Positions 9,926 to 24,640 of a stretch of 64,000 bases of DNA are shown here, piece by piece. This DNA is from Rhodocyclales bacterium. GTDB lineage: Bacteria; Pseudomonadota; Gammaproteobacteria; Burkholderiales; Rhodocyclaceae. Made by a program: the position numbers and the translations under genes. The notes beneath the pieces are model-generated. The model saw only the letters and a list, made by a program, of their open reading frames with translations, was not told where the DNA came from and ran no database searches. The stretch is from contig JACRJA010000069.1 of NCBI GenBank assembly GCA_016235745.1, positions 32,113 to 96,112 on the forward strand, in the 5' to 3' direction. Each line of letters opens with the position of its first letter. Positions within the stretch are counted from its first letter, which is position 1.

Positions 9926-10995
9926 GCAAGCAGACTGCACTCGTGATGGCTGGTGGCACCGGCGGGCACATCTTCCCGGCGCTGGCGGTGGCCGAATGCC
10001 TGCGCGAGCGCGGCTGGCGCGTGGTCTGGCTCGGCAACGAGGGGGCGATGGAATCCCGCCTCGTGCCGCCGCGCGGGTTCGAATTCGTTTCGCTCGGTTT
10101 CGGCGCCTTGCGCGGCAAGGGGTTGGGGCGCAAACTGAAGCTGCCGTTTTCCTTGACGGCGGCGGTTGCGCGCGCCCTGCGTCTGTTCGTGCAGGTGCGC
10201 CCGGGCGTGGTGCTCGGCATGGGCGGTTACGTGAGCTTTCCCGGCGCGCTGGCCGCGCGCCTGCGGAGCGTCCCGCTCGTGGTGCACGAGCAGAACGCCG
10301 TGGCCGGGCTGGCGAACCGGGTGCTGGCGCGTCTGGCCGATGCCGTGCTCACGGGTTTTCCCGGGGCGCTGCCGGGCGGGCGCTGGGTGGGCAACCCGGT
10401 GCGGCGCGAGCTCACCGACGTGCCGCCGCCCGAGATGCGCTTTGCCGGACGGCAAGGACCTTTGCGCCTGCTGGTGGTGGGGGGAAGCCTCGGGGCTAAG
10501 GCGCTCAACGAAGTCATGCCGGCGGCCCTGGCGCGGCTGGCGCCGCACGAGCGTCCCGTGGTGACGCACCAGTCGGGTAGCGCCCATTTCGCGGCTTTGC
10601 AGGCAGAATACGCGCGCCATGGCCTCGAGGCGCGCCTTGTTCCCTTCATCGAGGGCATGGGGGAGGCGCTCTCCCAGGCCGATCTGGTCGTGTCGCGCGC
10701 CGGAGCGATGACGGTGGCGGAGCTTGCCGCCGTCGGGGTGGGGGCGGTGCTGGTGCCCTTCCCCCATGCGGTCGACGACCATCAAACGGCGAACGCGCGC
10801 TTTCTCGTCGCAGGCGGCGCGGCGCGCTTGCTGCCGCAGTCCGAGCTCACGCCCGAGGGGCTGGCGGAACTGCTGCGGGGGTTCGACCGTGAGCGTTGCC
10901 GGCAGATGGCGCTTGCCGCCCGCGCGCTCGCCCGGCCCGAGGCGACCCAGACGCTTGCCGACGAACTCGAACGATTGGCAAAGGATAGGACATGA
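9922..10995 (+). CDS. murG: UDP-GlcNAc:lipid I N-acetylglucosaminyltransferase MurG
   Basis: MurG converts lipid I to lipid II on the cytoplasmic face of the membrane. The 357-residue GT-B fold protein has the N-terminal glycine-rich loop [14 protein letters not shown] at about residues 12-25, the [12 protein letters not shown] segment, and the C-terminal donor-binding region around [16 protein letters not shown]. It overlaps both ftsW and murC by four bases, so it sits inside a coupled run of five genes. Confidence 0.97.
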   Translation: MSKQTALVMAGGTGGHIFPALAVAECLRERGWRVVWLGNEGAMESRLVPPRGFEFVSLGFGALRGKGLGRKLKLPFSLTAAVARALRLFVQVRPGVVLGMGGYVSFPGALAARLRSVPLVVHEQNAVAGLANRVLARLADAVLTGFPGALPGGRWVGNPVRRELTDVPPPEMRFAGRQGPLRLLVVGGSLGAKALNEVMPAALARLAPHERPVVTHQSGSAHFAALQAEYARHGLEARLVPFIEGMGEALSQADLVVSRAGAMTVAELAAVGVGAVLVPFPHAVDDHQTANARFLVAGGAARLLPQSELTPEGLAELLRGFDRERCRQMALAARALARPEATQTLADELERLAKDRT

Positions 10996-12434
10996 AACAC
11001 CGCGTCAAACGCGTGCACTTCGTCGGCATCGGCGGGGTGGGGATGAGCGGCATCGCCGAGGTGCTCTCGCACCTGGGGTTCGACGTGAGCGGCTCGGATT
11101 TGGCCGAGAGCGCGACGCTCGCGCGTCTGCGCGCGCTTGGCGTACGGGTGATGGTGGGGCATGCGGCCGAACACGTGGCCGGGGCTGACGCCGTGGTGGT
11201 TTCCTCGGCGGTGGCGGCGGACAACCCCGAGGTGCTCGCCGCGCGCGCGGCCGGCATTCCAGTGGTGCCGCGGGCCCAGATGCTGGCCGAGCTGATGCGC
11301 TTCAAACAGGGCATCGCGATCGCTGGCACCCACGGCAAGACGACGACGACTTCTCTGGTGGCGAGCATCCTCGCCGAGGGGGGGCTCGATCCGACTTTCG
11401 TCATCGGCGGGCGTCTGATCGCCGCCGGCAGCAACGCCCGGCTGGGCCAGGGGGAATACCTGGTGGCCGAGGCCGACGAGTCGGATGCCTCTTTCCTGCA
11501 TCTCTCGCCGGTGATGGCGGTGGTCACCAACATCGATGCCGATCACATGTCCACCTACGGCCACGACTTCGAGCGGCTCAAGAGCGCCTTCGTCGATTTC
11601 CTGCACCGCCTGCCTTTCTGGGGCGTGGCGGTGCTCTGCCTGGACGATCCGCACGTCGCCTCCATCGTGCCGCGGCTCGAGCGCCCGATGGTGGGCTATG
11701 GCTTGAACCCGGAGGCAACGGTGCGCGCCGAGGACGTGCGCGCCGAGCGCGGGAAGATGTTCTTCACCGCCGTGCGGCGCAACGGGTGCGAGACGCGCCT
11801 GCCGGTCGAATTGAACCTCTCCGGCCTGCACAACGTGCGCAACGCGCTCGCGGCGATCGCCGTGGCGAGCGAGCTGCACGTGCCCGACGAGGCGATCGTG
11901 CGGGCGCTGGCGGGCTTCCAGGGCGTGGGGCGGCGTTTCCAGCGCTATGGGGATCTGCCCATCGTCGCGAATGACGGTACGGTGCGCGGCACCTACGCCC
12001 TCATCGACGACTATGGGCATCACCCGGTGGAGATGCAGGCCACGCTGGACGCGGTGCGCCTGGCCTTTCCGGGGCGGCGCGTGGTGGTCGTCTTCCAGCC
12101 GCACCGCTACAGCCGCACGCGCGACTGCTTCGAGGACTTCGTGCGGGTGCTCTCCGAAGTCGATGCCCTGGTGCTGCTGGAGGTCTACCCGGCCGGCGAG
12201 GAGCCGATTCCGGCGGCCGACGGGCGCAGCCTTGCGCGGGCGCTGCGGCTGCGCGGCAAGATCGAGCCGTTCTTCGTCGAGCAGCTCGATGAAGTCTCGG
12301 CGGTGCTGCCGCAGGTGGTGCGCGACGGCGACGTGGTCGTGACCATGGGAGCGGGCTCGATCGGGCGGCTGCCGGCGCGTCTGGTGCAGGAATCCGCCGC
12401 CGTGGCGGCGGCGAACGAGGAGCGGGCGGCGTGA
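10992..12434 (+). CDS. murC: UDP-MurNAc:L-alanine ligase MurC
   Basis: MurC attaches L-alanine, the first stem-peptide residue, to UDP-MurNAc. The 480-residue product has the N-terminal nucleotide-binding motif [12 protein letters not shown], the ATP loop [10 protein letters not shown] and the C-terminal DDYGHHPVE segment diagnostic of MurC. The start overlaps murG and the stop overlaps the GTG of ddl. In many bacteria murB follows murC; here ddl follows directly and no murB is in the window. Confidence 0.97.
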   Translation: MKHRVKRVHFVGIGGVGMSGIAEVLSHLGFDVSGSDLAESATLARLRALGVRVMVGHAAEHVAGADAVVVSSAVAADNPEVLAARAAGIPVVPRAQMLAELMRFKQGIAIAGTHGKTTTTSLVASILAEGGLDPTFVIGGRLIAAGSNARLGQGEYLVAEADESDASFLHLSPVMAVVTNIDADHMSTYGHDFERLKSAFVDFLHRLPFWGVAVLCLDDPHVASIVPRLERPMVGYGLNPEATVRAEDVRAERGKMFFTAVRRNGCETRLPVELNLSGLHNVRNALAAIAVASELHVPDEAIVRALAGFQGVGRRFQRYGDLPIVANDGTVRGTYALIDDYGHHPVEMQATLDAVRLAFPGRRVVVVFQPHRYSRTRDCFEDFVRVLSEVDALVLLEVYPAGEEPIPAADGRSLARALRLRGKIEPFFVEQLDEVSAVLPQVVRDGDVVVTMGAGSIGRLPARLVQESAAVAAANEERAA

Positions 12435-13372
12435 ACGGCGATTTGGGCAAAGTGGCGGTGCTATTGGGCGGGCGCTCGGCCGAGCGCGAGGTGTCGCTGA
12501 TGTCCGGCAGCGCAGTGCTCGAAGCGCTGCGCCGCGCCGGAGTGGACGCGCACCCGTTCGATCCCGCCGAGCGCGACCTCTGCGAATTGAAGCGCGAAGG
12601 CTTTGCGCGCGTCTTCATCGCCTTGCATGGCCGCGGCGGCGAGGACGGAACCCTTCAGGGTGCGCTCGAATGGCTGCGCATCCCCTACACCGGCAGCGGC
12701 GTGCTCGCTTCCGCCCTGGCCATGGACAAATGGCGCACCAAGCTCCTGTGGCAGCAGCTGGGCTTGCCCACGCCGCCGGCGCTGCGGCTGGCCGACGAGG
12801 ACTTCGCCGCTGGACCCGAGGCGGTGTCGCGGCGGGTGCGCGAAACGCTTGCCCTGCCGGTGTTCGTCAAGCCGGTGCACGAGGGCTCCAGCATGGGGGC
12901 GACGCGCGTCGAGCGCGAAGATGAGCTATGGCCGGCGCTGGCGGCAGCGCGGCGTTTCGACGGCGAGGTGCTCGTCGAGCGCTTCATCGCCGGGCGGGAG
13001 ATCACGATCGGCTTTCTCGGCGATCAGCCTTTGCCTGCCATCGAGATCGTCGCGCCTCAAGGCCGCTACGACTACCACAACAAATACTTCAGCGACGAGA
13101 CGCGCTATCTTTGCCCCGCCCCTTTGTCTGAACCGCTCGCCGCGCGGCTGGCCGAACTCACGCTGCGCGCGGCGCGCGCGCTCGGCTGCCGCGGCTGGGG
13201 GCGCATCGATCTGTTGCTGCAGGGGGAAGACCCCTATCTGCTGGAGATGAACACTGCACCCGGGATGACTTCGCACTCGCTCGTGCCGCTTGCCGCGCGC
13301 GCGCTCGGCATCGGGTTCGAGGCGCTGTGCCTGCGTATCCTCGAGGAAGCGCGCTGCGATGAGCCGCTCTGA
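12431..13372 (+). CDS. ddl: D-alanine:D-alanine ligase
   Basis: Ddl makes the D-Ala-D-Ala dipeptide used by MurF. The 313-residue length matches the short DdlB type. An ATP-grasp fold is indicated by the segments [16 protein letters not shown], the glycine-rich loop and the C-terminal metal-binding [12 protein letters not shown]. The start codon is a GTG at 12431 that overlaps the murC stop; no good ATG alternative exists nearby. It overlaps ftsQ by 14 bases. Confidence 0.96.
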   Translation: MNGDLGKVAVLLGGRSAEREVSLMSGSAVLEALRRAGVDAHPFDPAERDLCELKREGFARVFIALHGRGGEDGTLQGALEWLRIPYTGSGVLASALAMDKWRTKLLWQQLGLPTPPALRLADEDFAAGPEAVSRRVRETLALPVFVKPVHEGSSMGATRVEREDELWPALAAARRFDGEVLVERFIAGREITIGFLGDQPLPAIEIVAPQGRYDYHNKYFSDETRYLCPAPLSEPLAARLAELTLRAARALGCRGWGRIDLLLQGEDPYLLEMNTAPGMTSHSLVPLAARALGIGFEALCLRILEEARCDEPL

Positions 13373-14192
13373 GCGCTTCTCCCACCATGCGCCCGCACCC
13401 GTGCCGCCCGGGGCACGCTGGTGGCGCGATGCCTTCGTGCTCGCTCGCTGGACGCGGCGCCTCACGATGCTCGCGCTGCTCCTCTTCGCCGCCGCGGCCT
13501 GGTCTTACTGGGGGGAACGATGGCTGCCGCCGATTCGCACCGTCGTCATCGAAGGCGAACTCGAGCACAGCGACTCCGACCGTCTGCGCTATGCGGCCCT
13601 GCGGGCGGTGGAGGGCAAGACCTTCTTCGACGTCGATCTCGGAGCCCTGCGCCGGGCCCTGGAAGAGCTTCCCTGGGTGCGGCGCGCCGACGTGCGCCGC
13701 GTCTGGCCCGATTCCCTGGTGGTCAGTCTGGCCGAGTATCGCCCCATTGCGATCTGGATCGACGTTGCCAGCGGCGAGCTCTCGCTGCTCGATGCCAGCG
13801 GGCACGCCTTCAGCGCCGTGCCGCCCTCCGACGATCTGCCTCGGCTCATCGGCCCCGCGGGGCAGCAGGAGCTCATGCTCGAAGCCTACGAGGGGCTCAG
13901 CCGGGTGCTGCAGCCGCTGGGCCGGCTGGAAGTCCTGCACGTCAGCCCCACCCTTTCCTACATCGTGCGTCTGAGCCAAGGAACGGAATTCGTGCTCGGA
14001 CGGCTCGATTCCCTGCAGCAGGCCGAGCAGCGCCTCTCCTGGCTCGCCCAGCGCTGGGATGCGATCCGCGAGCGGCTCGGCTATGCGCCCGTGCGCGTCG
14101 ATTTTCGCCACCAGCAGGCGCTCGCGGTCGCCGGCCCGGCCAGTATCATTGCGCCGCCTCCACCGCCGGATTCAAAAGGGAAGAAGAAATGA
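13359..14192 (+). CDS. ftsQ: Cell division protein FtsQ
   Basis: FtsQ is a bitopic divisome scaffold that binds FtsB and FtsL. The 277-residue product has a cytoplasmic N-terminus, a hydrophobic segment at about residues 34-53, then a POTRA domain beginning around VVIEGELEHSD and a beta domain with the conserved WVRRADVRRVWPDSL segment. The ATG at 13359 lies inside the end of ddl and is preferred over an upstream in-frame start within ddl. The stop overlaps the ftsA start. Confidence 0.95.
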   Translation: MSRSERFSHHAPAPVPPGARWWRDAFVLARWTRRLTMLALLLFAAAAWSYWGERWLPPIRTVVIEGELEHSDSDRLRYAALRAVEGKTFFDVDLGALRRALEELPWVRRADVRRVWPDSLVVSLAEYRPIAIWIDVASGELSLLDASGHAFSAVPPSDDLPRLIGPAGQQELMLEAYEGLSRVLQPLGRLEVLHVSPTLSYIVRLSQGTEFVLGRLDSLQQAEQRLSWLAQRWDAIRERLGYAPVRVDFRHQQALAVAGPASIIAPPPPPDSKGKKK

Positions 14193-15415
14193 GGGAAGAT
14201 CGAGATCTGCTCGTCGGGCTCGACATCGGCACGTCCAAGGTGACGTGCCTCGTTGCCCGGCTGCGAGAGGACGGGGGCGTCGAGCCGATCGGGCTCGGCG
14301 TGGCGCCGATGACCGGCATGAAACGCGGCGCCGTGGTCAACATCGAAGCGAGCGTGGCGGCGATCGCCCAGGCCGTCGACGAGGCCAAGCGCATGGCCGC
14401 CTGCGACATCCCGCGCGTGCACGCCAGCATCTCGGGGGCCCACATCCAATGCACCAACGCCGAGGGAATGCTCGCGGTCAAGGGCAGCGAGATCACGCGC
14501 GAGGACGTGGTCAAGGTGATCGAAGTCGCCCGCGCCATGCCCATCCCCTCCGAGCAGCAGGTGCTGCACCTGCTCACCCAGGAGTTCATCATCGACGGCC
14601 AGGGCGGCATCAAGGATCCCGTCGGCATGAGCGGGGTGAAGCTCGTGGCCAAGGTGCACATCATCACCGGGGCGGCGGCCTCGGCCCAGAACATCATCAA
14701 GTGCGTGCGCCGCGCCGGGCTGGAGATCGACGGGCTCGTGCTGCAGCCGCTCGCCGCGGCGCATGCCGTGCTCACCGAGGACGAAAAGAGCCTGGGCGTG
14801 TGCGTCATCGACATCGGCGCCGGCACCACCGACCTGGCCGTCTACACCCAGGGGGCGATCCGGCACACCGCCGTGCTGCCGGCCGCCGGCGACATGATCA
14901 CCAACGACATCGCCATGGCGCTGCGCACGCCCACGGCAGAGGCCGAGACGATCAAGCTTGAACACGGCGCCGCGCGCCACGACTGGGTCGATCCCGAAGA
15001 GATGATCGAAGTGGCGCCGGTGGGCGACCGTCCGGCGCGGCGCCTGTCGCGCCAGCGGCTCGCCGACGTGATCCATCCCCGCGCCGAAGAGATCTTCGAG
15101 CTGGTGCAGCAGGAACTGCGTCGCAGCGGCTACGAGGAGATGCTCTCCTCCGGCGTGGTGCTCACCGGCGGTTCGGCCAAGCTCGGCGGCATGGTCGAGC
15201 TGGCCGAGGAAGTCCTGGGAATGCCGGCTCGGCTCGGCGCGCCGCTGGTGGGCGGGCGCCTGCGCGAGCGGCTCGCCGACCCAGAATACGCCGCCGCCGT
15301 CGGCCTCGTGCTCGAGGCGGCCGATTCCCAACGCAGGATGCCGGGCAGGGGAGGGCGCGCTGCCGGCGGGCAATGGTGGCGGCGCACGTGGCAATGGATC
15401 CGGGAAAATTTCTGA
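14189..15415 (+). CDS. ftsA: Cell division protein FtsA (actin-like)
   Basis: FtsA is an actin-like ATPase that tethers FtsZ filaments to the membrane and recruits later divisome proteins. The 408-residue product has the phosphate-1 motif GLDIGTSKV, the 1C subdomain unique to FtsA, the phosphate-2 loop DIGAGTTDLAV, and the adenosine motif VVLTGGSAKLGG. The C-terminus ends with a basic amphipathic stretch (WWRRTWQWIRENF) suited to membrane targeting. It overlaps ftsQ by four bases and is followed by 48 bases before ftsZ. Confidence 0.97.
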   Translation: MREDRDLLVGLDIGTSKVTCLVARLREDGGVEPIGLGVAPMTGMKRGAVVNIEASVAAIAQAVDEAKRMAACDIPRVHASISGAHIQCTNAEGMLAVKGSEITREDVVKVIEVARAMPIPSEQQVLHLLTQEFIIDGQGGIKDPVGMSGVKLVAKVHIITGAAASAQNIIKCVRRAGLEIDGLVLQPLAAAHAVLTEDEKSLGVCVIDIGAGTTDLAVYTQGAIRHTAVLPAAGDMITNDIAMALRTPTAEAETIKLEHGAARHDWVDPEEMIEVAPVGDRPARRLSRQRLADVIHPRAEEIFELVQQELRRSGYEEMLSSGVVLTGGSAKLGGMVELAEEVLGMPARLGAPLVGGRLRERLADPEYAAAVGLVLEAADSQRRMPGRGGRAAGGQWWRRTWQWIRENF

Positions 15416-15429
15416 AGCATGGATCCTTT

Positions 15430-15456
15430 ACGTTAGAATGTACGTCAGAATCAGGA
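15430..15456 (+). promoter_or_regulatory. Tandem 10-bp repeat and ribosome-binding site ahead of ftsZ
   Basis: The 48-base ftsA-ftsZ spacer holds two near-identical 10-mers, ACGTTAGAAT at 15430-15439 and ACGTCAGAAT at 15442-15451, separated by two bases, followed by the ribosome-binding site AGGAG. TTAGAAT in the first copy could be a weak -10 box. Whether these are a regulator site, a promoter or chance is not decidable from sequence alone. Confidence 0.35.
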
Positions 15457-15463
15457 GAACATC

Positions 15464-16645
15464 ATGGCGGTCAAAGGGATTGAAGAACTGGTCGACACCA
15501 CCCACAAGGGCACGGTCATCAAGGTGCTCGGCATCGGCGGGGCTGGCGGCAACGCCGTCGACCATATGATTCGCGAAGGCATCGGCGGGGTGGAGTTCGT
15601 CGCCGTCAATACCGACGCTCAGGCGCTCACGCGCTGCCTCGCCCCTACCAAAGTCCAGATCGGCTCTTCCGGCCTCGGGGCCGGTTCCAAGCCGGAAGCC
15701 GGGCGCGAGGCGGCGATGGAGTCGCGCGAGCGCATCGTCGCCGCGCTCGAGGGGGCCCACATGGCCTTCCTCACCGCTGGCATGGGCGGCGGCACGGGCA
15801 CCGGCGCTGCGCCGGTCATCGCCGAGATCGCCAAGGAAATGGGCATCCTCACCGTGGCGGTGGTCACCAAGCCCTTCGATTTCGAAAACCGCGACCGCGT
15901 CGCCGACAGCGGCATCGAGGAGCTCACGCGCCACGTCGACTCCCTCATCGTCGTGCTCAACGACCGCCTGCTCGAAGTCTTCGGCGACGACGCCGGCTTC
16001 GAAGACTGCTTCAAGGCCGCCGACAACGTGCTCAAAAACGCCGTGGCCGGCATCGCCGAGATCATCAACGTGCCTGGGCTGGTCAACGTCGACTTCCAAG
16101 ACGTGCGCACCGCCATGGGCGAGATGGGCCGCGCCATGATGGGCTCGGCCGAAGCTTCCGGCATCGACCGCGCCCGCGTCGCCGCCGAGCAGGCGGCGGT
16201 CAGCCCCCTGCTCGAGGGCACGGAACTCTCCGGCGCGCGCTGCGTCCTCATCAACATCACCGCCAGCCGCTCGCTCAAGCTCTCGGAAGTGCGCGACGCC
16301 GTGCGCACGGTGCAAGCCTTTGCCGCGCCCGAAGCCTTCGTCAAGTACGGCGCCGTCTTCGACGACGCGATGGAAGATCGCATCCGCATCACGGTCGTCG
16401 CCACTGGCCTCGGGGCGGCGCGCTCCACGCGCTCGCAGCCGCAGATGGAGGTGATCCGCGGCACGGGAACGTATGGCGGCGCCGCCGCCCTGGGCGCTGC
16501 GCCGGGGCGCGGCGACGGCCCTCAGCGCGGTGGCATGCCCCAGGTCGAGCGTTCCGTTCGGGGGCGCCGCAGCACGCTCGCCGATCGCATGCCTGGGCTC
16601 GACCGACTCGACATCCCCGCCTTCCTGCGCAAGCAGAACGATTGA
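15464..16645 (+). CDS. ftsZ: Cell division GTPase FtsZ
   Basis: FtsZ is the tubulin-like GTPase that forms the Z ring. The 393-residue protein has the GTP-binding tubulin signature GGGTGTG at residues 108-114, the N-terminal [13 protein letters not shown] loop and the T7 synergy loop around [12 protein letters not shown] short variable linker precedes the conserved C-terminal peptide [14 protein letters not shown] that binds FtsA and other partners. It has its own good ribosome-binding site (AGGAG, 8 bases before ATG). lpxC follows after 14 bases. Confidence 0.98.
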   Translation: MAVKGIEELVDTTHKGTVIKVLGIGGAGGNAVDHMIREGIGGVEFVAVNTDAQALTRCLAPTKVQIGSSGLGAGSKPEAGREAAMESRERIVAALEGAHMAFLTAGMGGGTGTGAAPVIAEIAKEMGILTVAVVTKPFDFENRDRVADSGIEELTRHVDSLIVVLNDRLLEVFGDDAGFEDCFKAADNVLKNAVAGIAEIINVPGLVNVDFQDVRTAMGEMGRAMMGSAEASGIDRARVAAEQAAVSPLLEGTELSGARCVLINITASRSLKLSEVRDAVRTVQAFAAPEAFVKYGAVFDDAMEDRIRITVVATGLGAARSTRSQPQMEVIRGTGTYGGAAALGAAPGRGDGPQRGGMPQVERSVRGRRSTLADRMPGLDRLDIPAFLRKQND

Positions 16646-16659
16646 TCGTACGGACCGGC

Positions 16660-17577
16660 ATGATTCCCCAGCACACGCTCAAGTCCATCGCGCACGTCAC
16701 CGGAGTCGGCTTGCACTCCGGTGAGAAAGTGCAGCTGTGGCTGCGCCCGGCCGCGCCCGATAGCGGCATCGTCTTTCACCGCGTCGATCTCGATCCGCCG
16801 GTGTCCATTCCCGCCTCCCCCGAGGCGGTGCGCGAGACGCGCCTGTGCACCGGGCTCGAGCGCGACGGCGTGAGAATCGCCACCGTCGAGCACCTCATGT
16901 CGGCGCTCGCCGGCCTGGGGATCGACAACGTGCACGTCGACGTCGACGGCCCCGAGATCCCCATCATGGACGGCAGCGCCGCGCCCTTCGTCATGATGAT
17001 GCTCGAAGCGGGCATCGAAGCCCAGGCCGCGCCGCGGCGCTTCCTGAGAGTGCTCAAGCCGGTGGAGGTGCGCGAGGGCGACAAGTGGGTCCGCCTCGAG
17101 CCCTATCTCGGGTTCCGCCTCGAATTCTCCATCGCCTTCGAACACCCGGCCATCCGCGCCTCGCAAACGCGCGCCGTGGTCGATTTGTCCGAGCACGCCT
17201 ATCCGCGCTTCGTCGCCCGGGCCCGCACCTTCGGCTTCGTGCACGAAGTGGAGCTGCTGCGCGAACTCGGCCTCGCCCAGGGCGGCAGCCTCGACAACGC
17301 CATCGTGCTCGACGAATACCGCATCCTCAATCCCGAGGGCTTGCGCTTTCCCGACGAATTCGTGCGGCACAAGATCCTGGACGCCATCGGCGACCTCTAC
17401 CTGGCCGGGCACCCGCTGCTTGCGCGCTACGTCGCCCACAAATCGGGTCATGCGCTCAACAACCAGCTGCTGCGCGCGCTCATGGCCGATCGCAGCGCCT
17501 GGGCGCTCACCCCCCTGGAGCGGGACGAGGCGCCGGCCCTGCAGCCCGCGCTCGCCGCCGGCTCCGTGACGACCTAA
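16660..17577 (+). CDS. lpxC: UDP-3-O-acyl-N-acetylglucosamine deacetylase LpxC
   Basis: LpxC catalyses the committed, zinc-dependent deacetylation step of lipid A synthesis. The 305-residue product contains the zinc-ligand region [15 protein letters not shown], the segment [10 protein letters not shown], and the C-terminal [14 protein letters not shown] with further ligands. The ATG at 16660 is chosen over an in-frame TTG at 16642 because it gives the family's usual N-terminus ([21 protein letters not shown]). The position right after ftsZ is conserved in proteobacteria. Confidence 0.97.
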   Translation: MIPQHTLKSIAHVTGVGLHSGEKVQLWLRPAAPDSGIVFHRVDLDPPVSIPASPEAVRETRLCTGLERDGVRIATVEHLMSALAGLGIDNVHVDVDGPEIPIMDGSAAPFVMMMLEAGIEAQAAPRRFLRVLKPVEVREGDKWVRLEPYLGFRLEFSIAFEHPAIRASQTRAVVDLSEHAYPRFVARARTFGFVHEVELLRELGLAQGGSLDNAIVLDEYRILNPEGLRFPDEFVRHKILDAIGDLYLAGHPLLARYVAHKSGHALNNQLLRALMADRSAWALTPLERDEAPALQPALAAGSVTT

Positions 17578-17586
17578 GCGCATGCC

Positions 17587-17778
17587 GTGCTGGGATTCCG
17601 CCTTCTCCTCGTCCTCGTCTTTCTGGGTGCAGGGGTCTGCGTCGCCGCCTATCTCTGGAGCGGCGAGCGGCGCTGGTTGGTCTACGCCAAACGCATCCTA
17701 AGGCTTGCGCTCGGCATCATTCTCATCTATCTCGGCCTCTTGGCGTTCGAGCGCATCGCCCTCTTGCCCCTGCTCTGA
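17587..17778 (+). CDS. Small two-helix membrane protein of unknown function
   Basis: I do not recognise this 63-residue product. It has two hydrophobic segments, about residues 2-24 and 40-60, joined by a short loop containing SGERRW and a basic YAKRILR stretch, so it is probably an inner-membrane hairpin. The start is a GTG nine bases after the lpxC stop, which suggests co-transcription with lpxC. Its last 81 bases overlap, on the opposite strand, the end of dciA. It may be a real small gene of the lpxC operon; conservation in relatives would decide. Confidence 0.6.
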   Translation: MLGFRLLLVLVFLGAGVCVAAYLWSGERRWLVYAKRILRLALGIILIYLGLLAFERIALLPLL

Positions 17779-18219
17779 GGTCATCGCCGCGCGCTCGATC
17801 AGCCGCTCCAGCGCCTGACGCAGGGGCGAATCGGGCGCCAGCCGCGCGCACAGCCCGGCGATCGCCGCGCGCGCCCCCGGCCCGATGGTCCGCGGCCGCA
17901 GCGGCCGGGGCGCCGCCACGCCAGTGGCGGGGGCGTTGGCGGGCCGTACCCTCAGCTTGATCGCCATGACCGGGGCCGATGACGCGAGCGCCGCCGTGAG
18001 GCTGGGCAGACGGTGCCGCAGTTTCGCCGCCGCGAGCGCCGAGGCCGTATGCAGATAAAGCGTGCCGTCCTTCAAGTTGGCGACGGACACCCGTCCCCGG
18101 AACTCATCCTCCAACAGACGGTCGATTTCTTCCTGCAGCCGCTGCAATGTCATGGCATGATGACGCAGCGGCTCCAGTTCCGCGCTGAGACGGAAGAGTT
18201 CCCCCAGTTTTCGTGTCAT
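17698..18219 (-). CDS. dciA: DciA-type helicase operator (DUF721 domain protein)
   Basis: DciA proteins help load the replicative helicase DnaB in bacteria that lack DnaC or DnaI homologues. The 173-residue product has the compact DUF721 fold in its N-terminal two thirds, with the characteristic LYLHTASALAAAKLRHRLPSL segment, and a basic, proline- and alanine-rich C-terminal region. The start at 18219 gives MTRKLGELF; a 31-residue upstream extension is open but unlikely. It lies between lpxC and secA, the same neighbourhood as in Pseudomonas, but is read against both. Its 3' end runs into the small membrane gene on the other strand. Confidence 0.8.
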   Translation of the reverse strand: MTRKLGELFRLSAELEPLRHHAMTLQRLQEEIDRLLEDEFRGRVSVANLKDGTLYLHTASALAAAKLRHRLPSLTAALASSAPVMAIKLRVRPANAPATGVAAPRPLRPRTIGPGARAAIAGLCARLAPDSPLRQALERLIERAAMTSEQGQEGDALERQEAEIDENDAERKP

Positions 18220-18250
18220 CGCCCTTTCCCGTGCCTCGTCCGATGGGGCA

Positions 18251-18259
18251 TGATAAACT
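18251..18259 (+). promoter_or_regulatory. Candidate extended -10 promoter of secA
   Basis: The motif TGATAAACT (TG, one base, then TAAACT) lies 34 bases before the secA start in the divergent dciA-secA space. No good -35 box is seen, which is tolerated by extended -10 promoters. The same shape occurs ahead of several other genes in the window. Confidence 0.4.
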
Positions 18260-18292
18260 TCACCATTCGCTCCGACAAGCCGACCGCACGTA

Positions 18293-21016
<2,724 letters not shown>

Positions 21017-21029
21017 ACGGAGTCCCGCG

Positions 21030-23658
<2,629 letters not shown>

Positions 23659-23672
23659 GATTCCAATCGTGT

Positions 23673-23713
23673 TGGCGCCGGAACTAAGCCGGTGCTATCA
23701 TTGCGCTTTTTTA
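23673..23713 (+). promoter_or_regulatory. Hairpin after purB and candidate extended -10 for the ferredoxin reductase
   Basis: GCGCCGG and CCGGTGC can pair (one G-T) around a 7-base loop after the purB stop, with a six-T run some ten bases later, so a weak terminator is possible. The same stretch contains TGCTATCAT at 23693-23701, an extended -10 form that could start the next gene. Confidence 0.3.
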
Positions 23714-23738
23714 GCCCTTCAGTGAGGATTTGACCGCC

Positions 23739-24566
23739 ATGGCCGAGACCGGTGCCGTTGCCGAGCAGACTTCTTCCCCCGCCTTGCCCAAGAACCTCCG
23801 CGTCGAGAAAGTGACCTGGGTGCATCACTGGACCGACACCCTCTTCAGCTTCCGCTGCACCCGAGACCCGGGTTTTCGCTTCATCAATGGCCAGTTCGTG
23901 ATGATCGGCCTGATGGTCGACGGCAAGCCGCTGCTGCGCGCCTATTCCATCGCCAGCGCCAACTGGGAAGAGCACCTCGAGTTCTACTCGATCAAGGTGC
24001 CCAACGGCCCGCTCACCTCCCGGCTGCAGCACCTCGAGGTGGGCGACGACGTGCTCGTCTCCACCAAGCCCACCGGCACGCTCGTGCAGGACAACCTGCT
24101 GCCCGGCGCGAAGCGGCTCTTTCTTCTGGCTACCGGCACGGGGCTCGCGCCCTTCATGTCCATCATCAAGGATCCGGACGTCTACGAGCGCTACGAAAAA
24201 GTGATCCTCGTGCACTGCACGCGCTGGGTGCGCGAGCTCGGCTACCACGACTACATCACCCAGGAACTGCCGCAGCACGAGTTCCTGGGCGAAATGGTGC
24301 GCGAGAAACTCATCTACTACCCCACCGTGACGCGCGAACCTTTCCCCCACCAAGGCCGGATCACCGAGCTCATCACCAGCGGCAAGCTCGCCGCCGACCT
24401 GGGCATTCCTCAGCTCAACCCCGGGACCGACCGGGCGCTCTTGTGCGGCAGCATGCGCATGCTCGCCGATACGAGCAAGATCCTCGACGACTTAGGCTTC
24501 CAGGTCTCGCCCAGCATGGGAGTGCCGGGGCACTACGCAGTCGAACGGGCCTTCGTCGACCAGTAA
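23739..24566 (+). CDS. fpr: Ferredoxin-NADP+ reductase
   Basis: This flavoprotein shuttles electrons between NADPH and ferredoxin or flavodoxin, often for redox defence and iron-sulfur cluster work. The 275-residue product has the FAD-binding motif RAYSIAS, the NADP-binding segment LLATGTGLAPFMSI, a CGSMRML motif and a C-terminus ending in ERAFVDQ. This is the bacterial Fpr (subclass II) pattern. The ATG at 23739 is preferred over an in-frame TTG nine bases earlier, with GAGGA as ribosome-binding site. A 7Fe ferredoxin gene lies at 31453 and could be a partner, which is inference. Confidence 0.92.
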   Translation: MAETGAVAEQTSSPALPKNLRVEKVTWVHHWTDTLFSFRCTRDPGFRFINGQFVMIGLMVDGKPLLRAYSIASANWEEHLEFYSIKVPNGPLTSRLQHLEVGDDVLVSTKPTGTLVQDNLLPGAKRLFLLATGTGLAPFMSIIKDPDVYERYEKVILVHCTRWVRELGYHDYITQELPQHEFLGEMVREKLIYYPTVTREPFPHQGRITELITSGKLAADLGIPQLNPGTDRALLCGSMRMLADTSKILDDLGFQVSPSMGVPGHYAVERAFVDQ

Positions 24567-24593
24567 GCCCGCCGCGCTTTGGCGGCGCCCATG

Positions 24594-24621
24594 AAAAAGC
24601 CCCCGGCACCGGGGGCTTTTT
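24594..24621. terminator. Bidirectional intrinsic terminator between fpr and secF
   Basis: A perfect 13-base inverted repeat (AAAAAGCCCCCGG at 24594-24606, complement at 24609-24621) gives a GC-rich stem flanked by A and T runs. It can terminate both fpr (+) and the yajC-secD-secF operon (minus), which converge here. Confidence 0.92.
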
Positions 24622-24640
24622 GCTGCCGCAGCAGGAAGCA

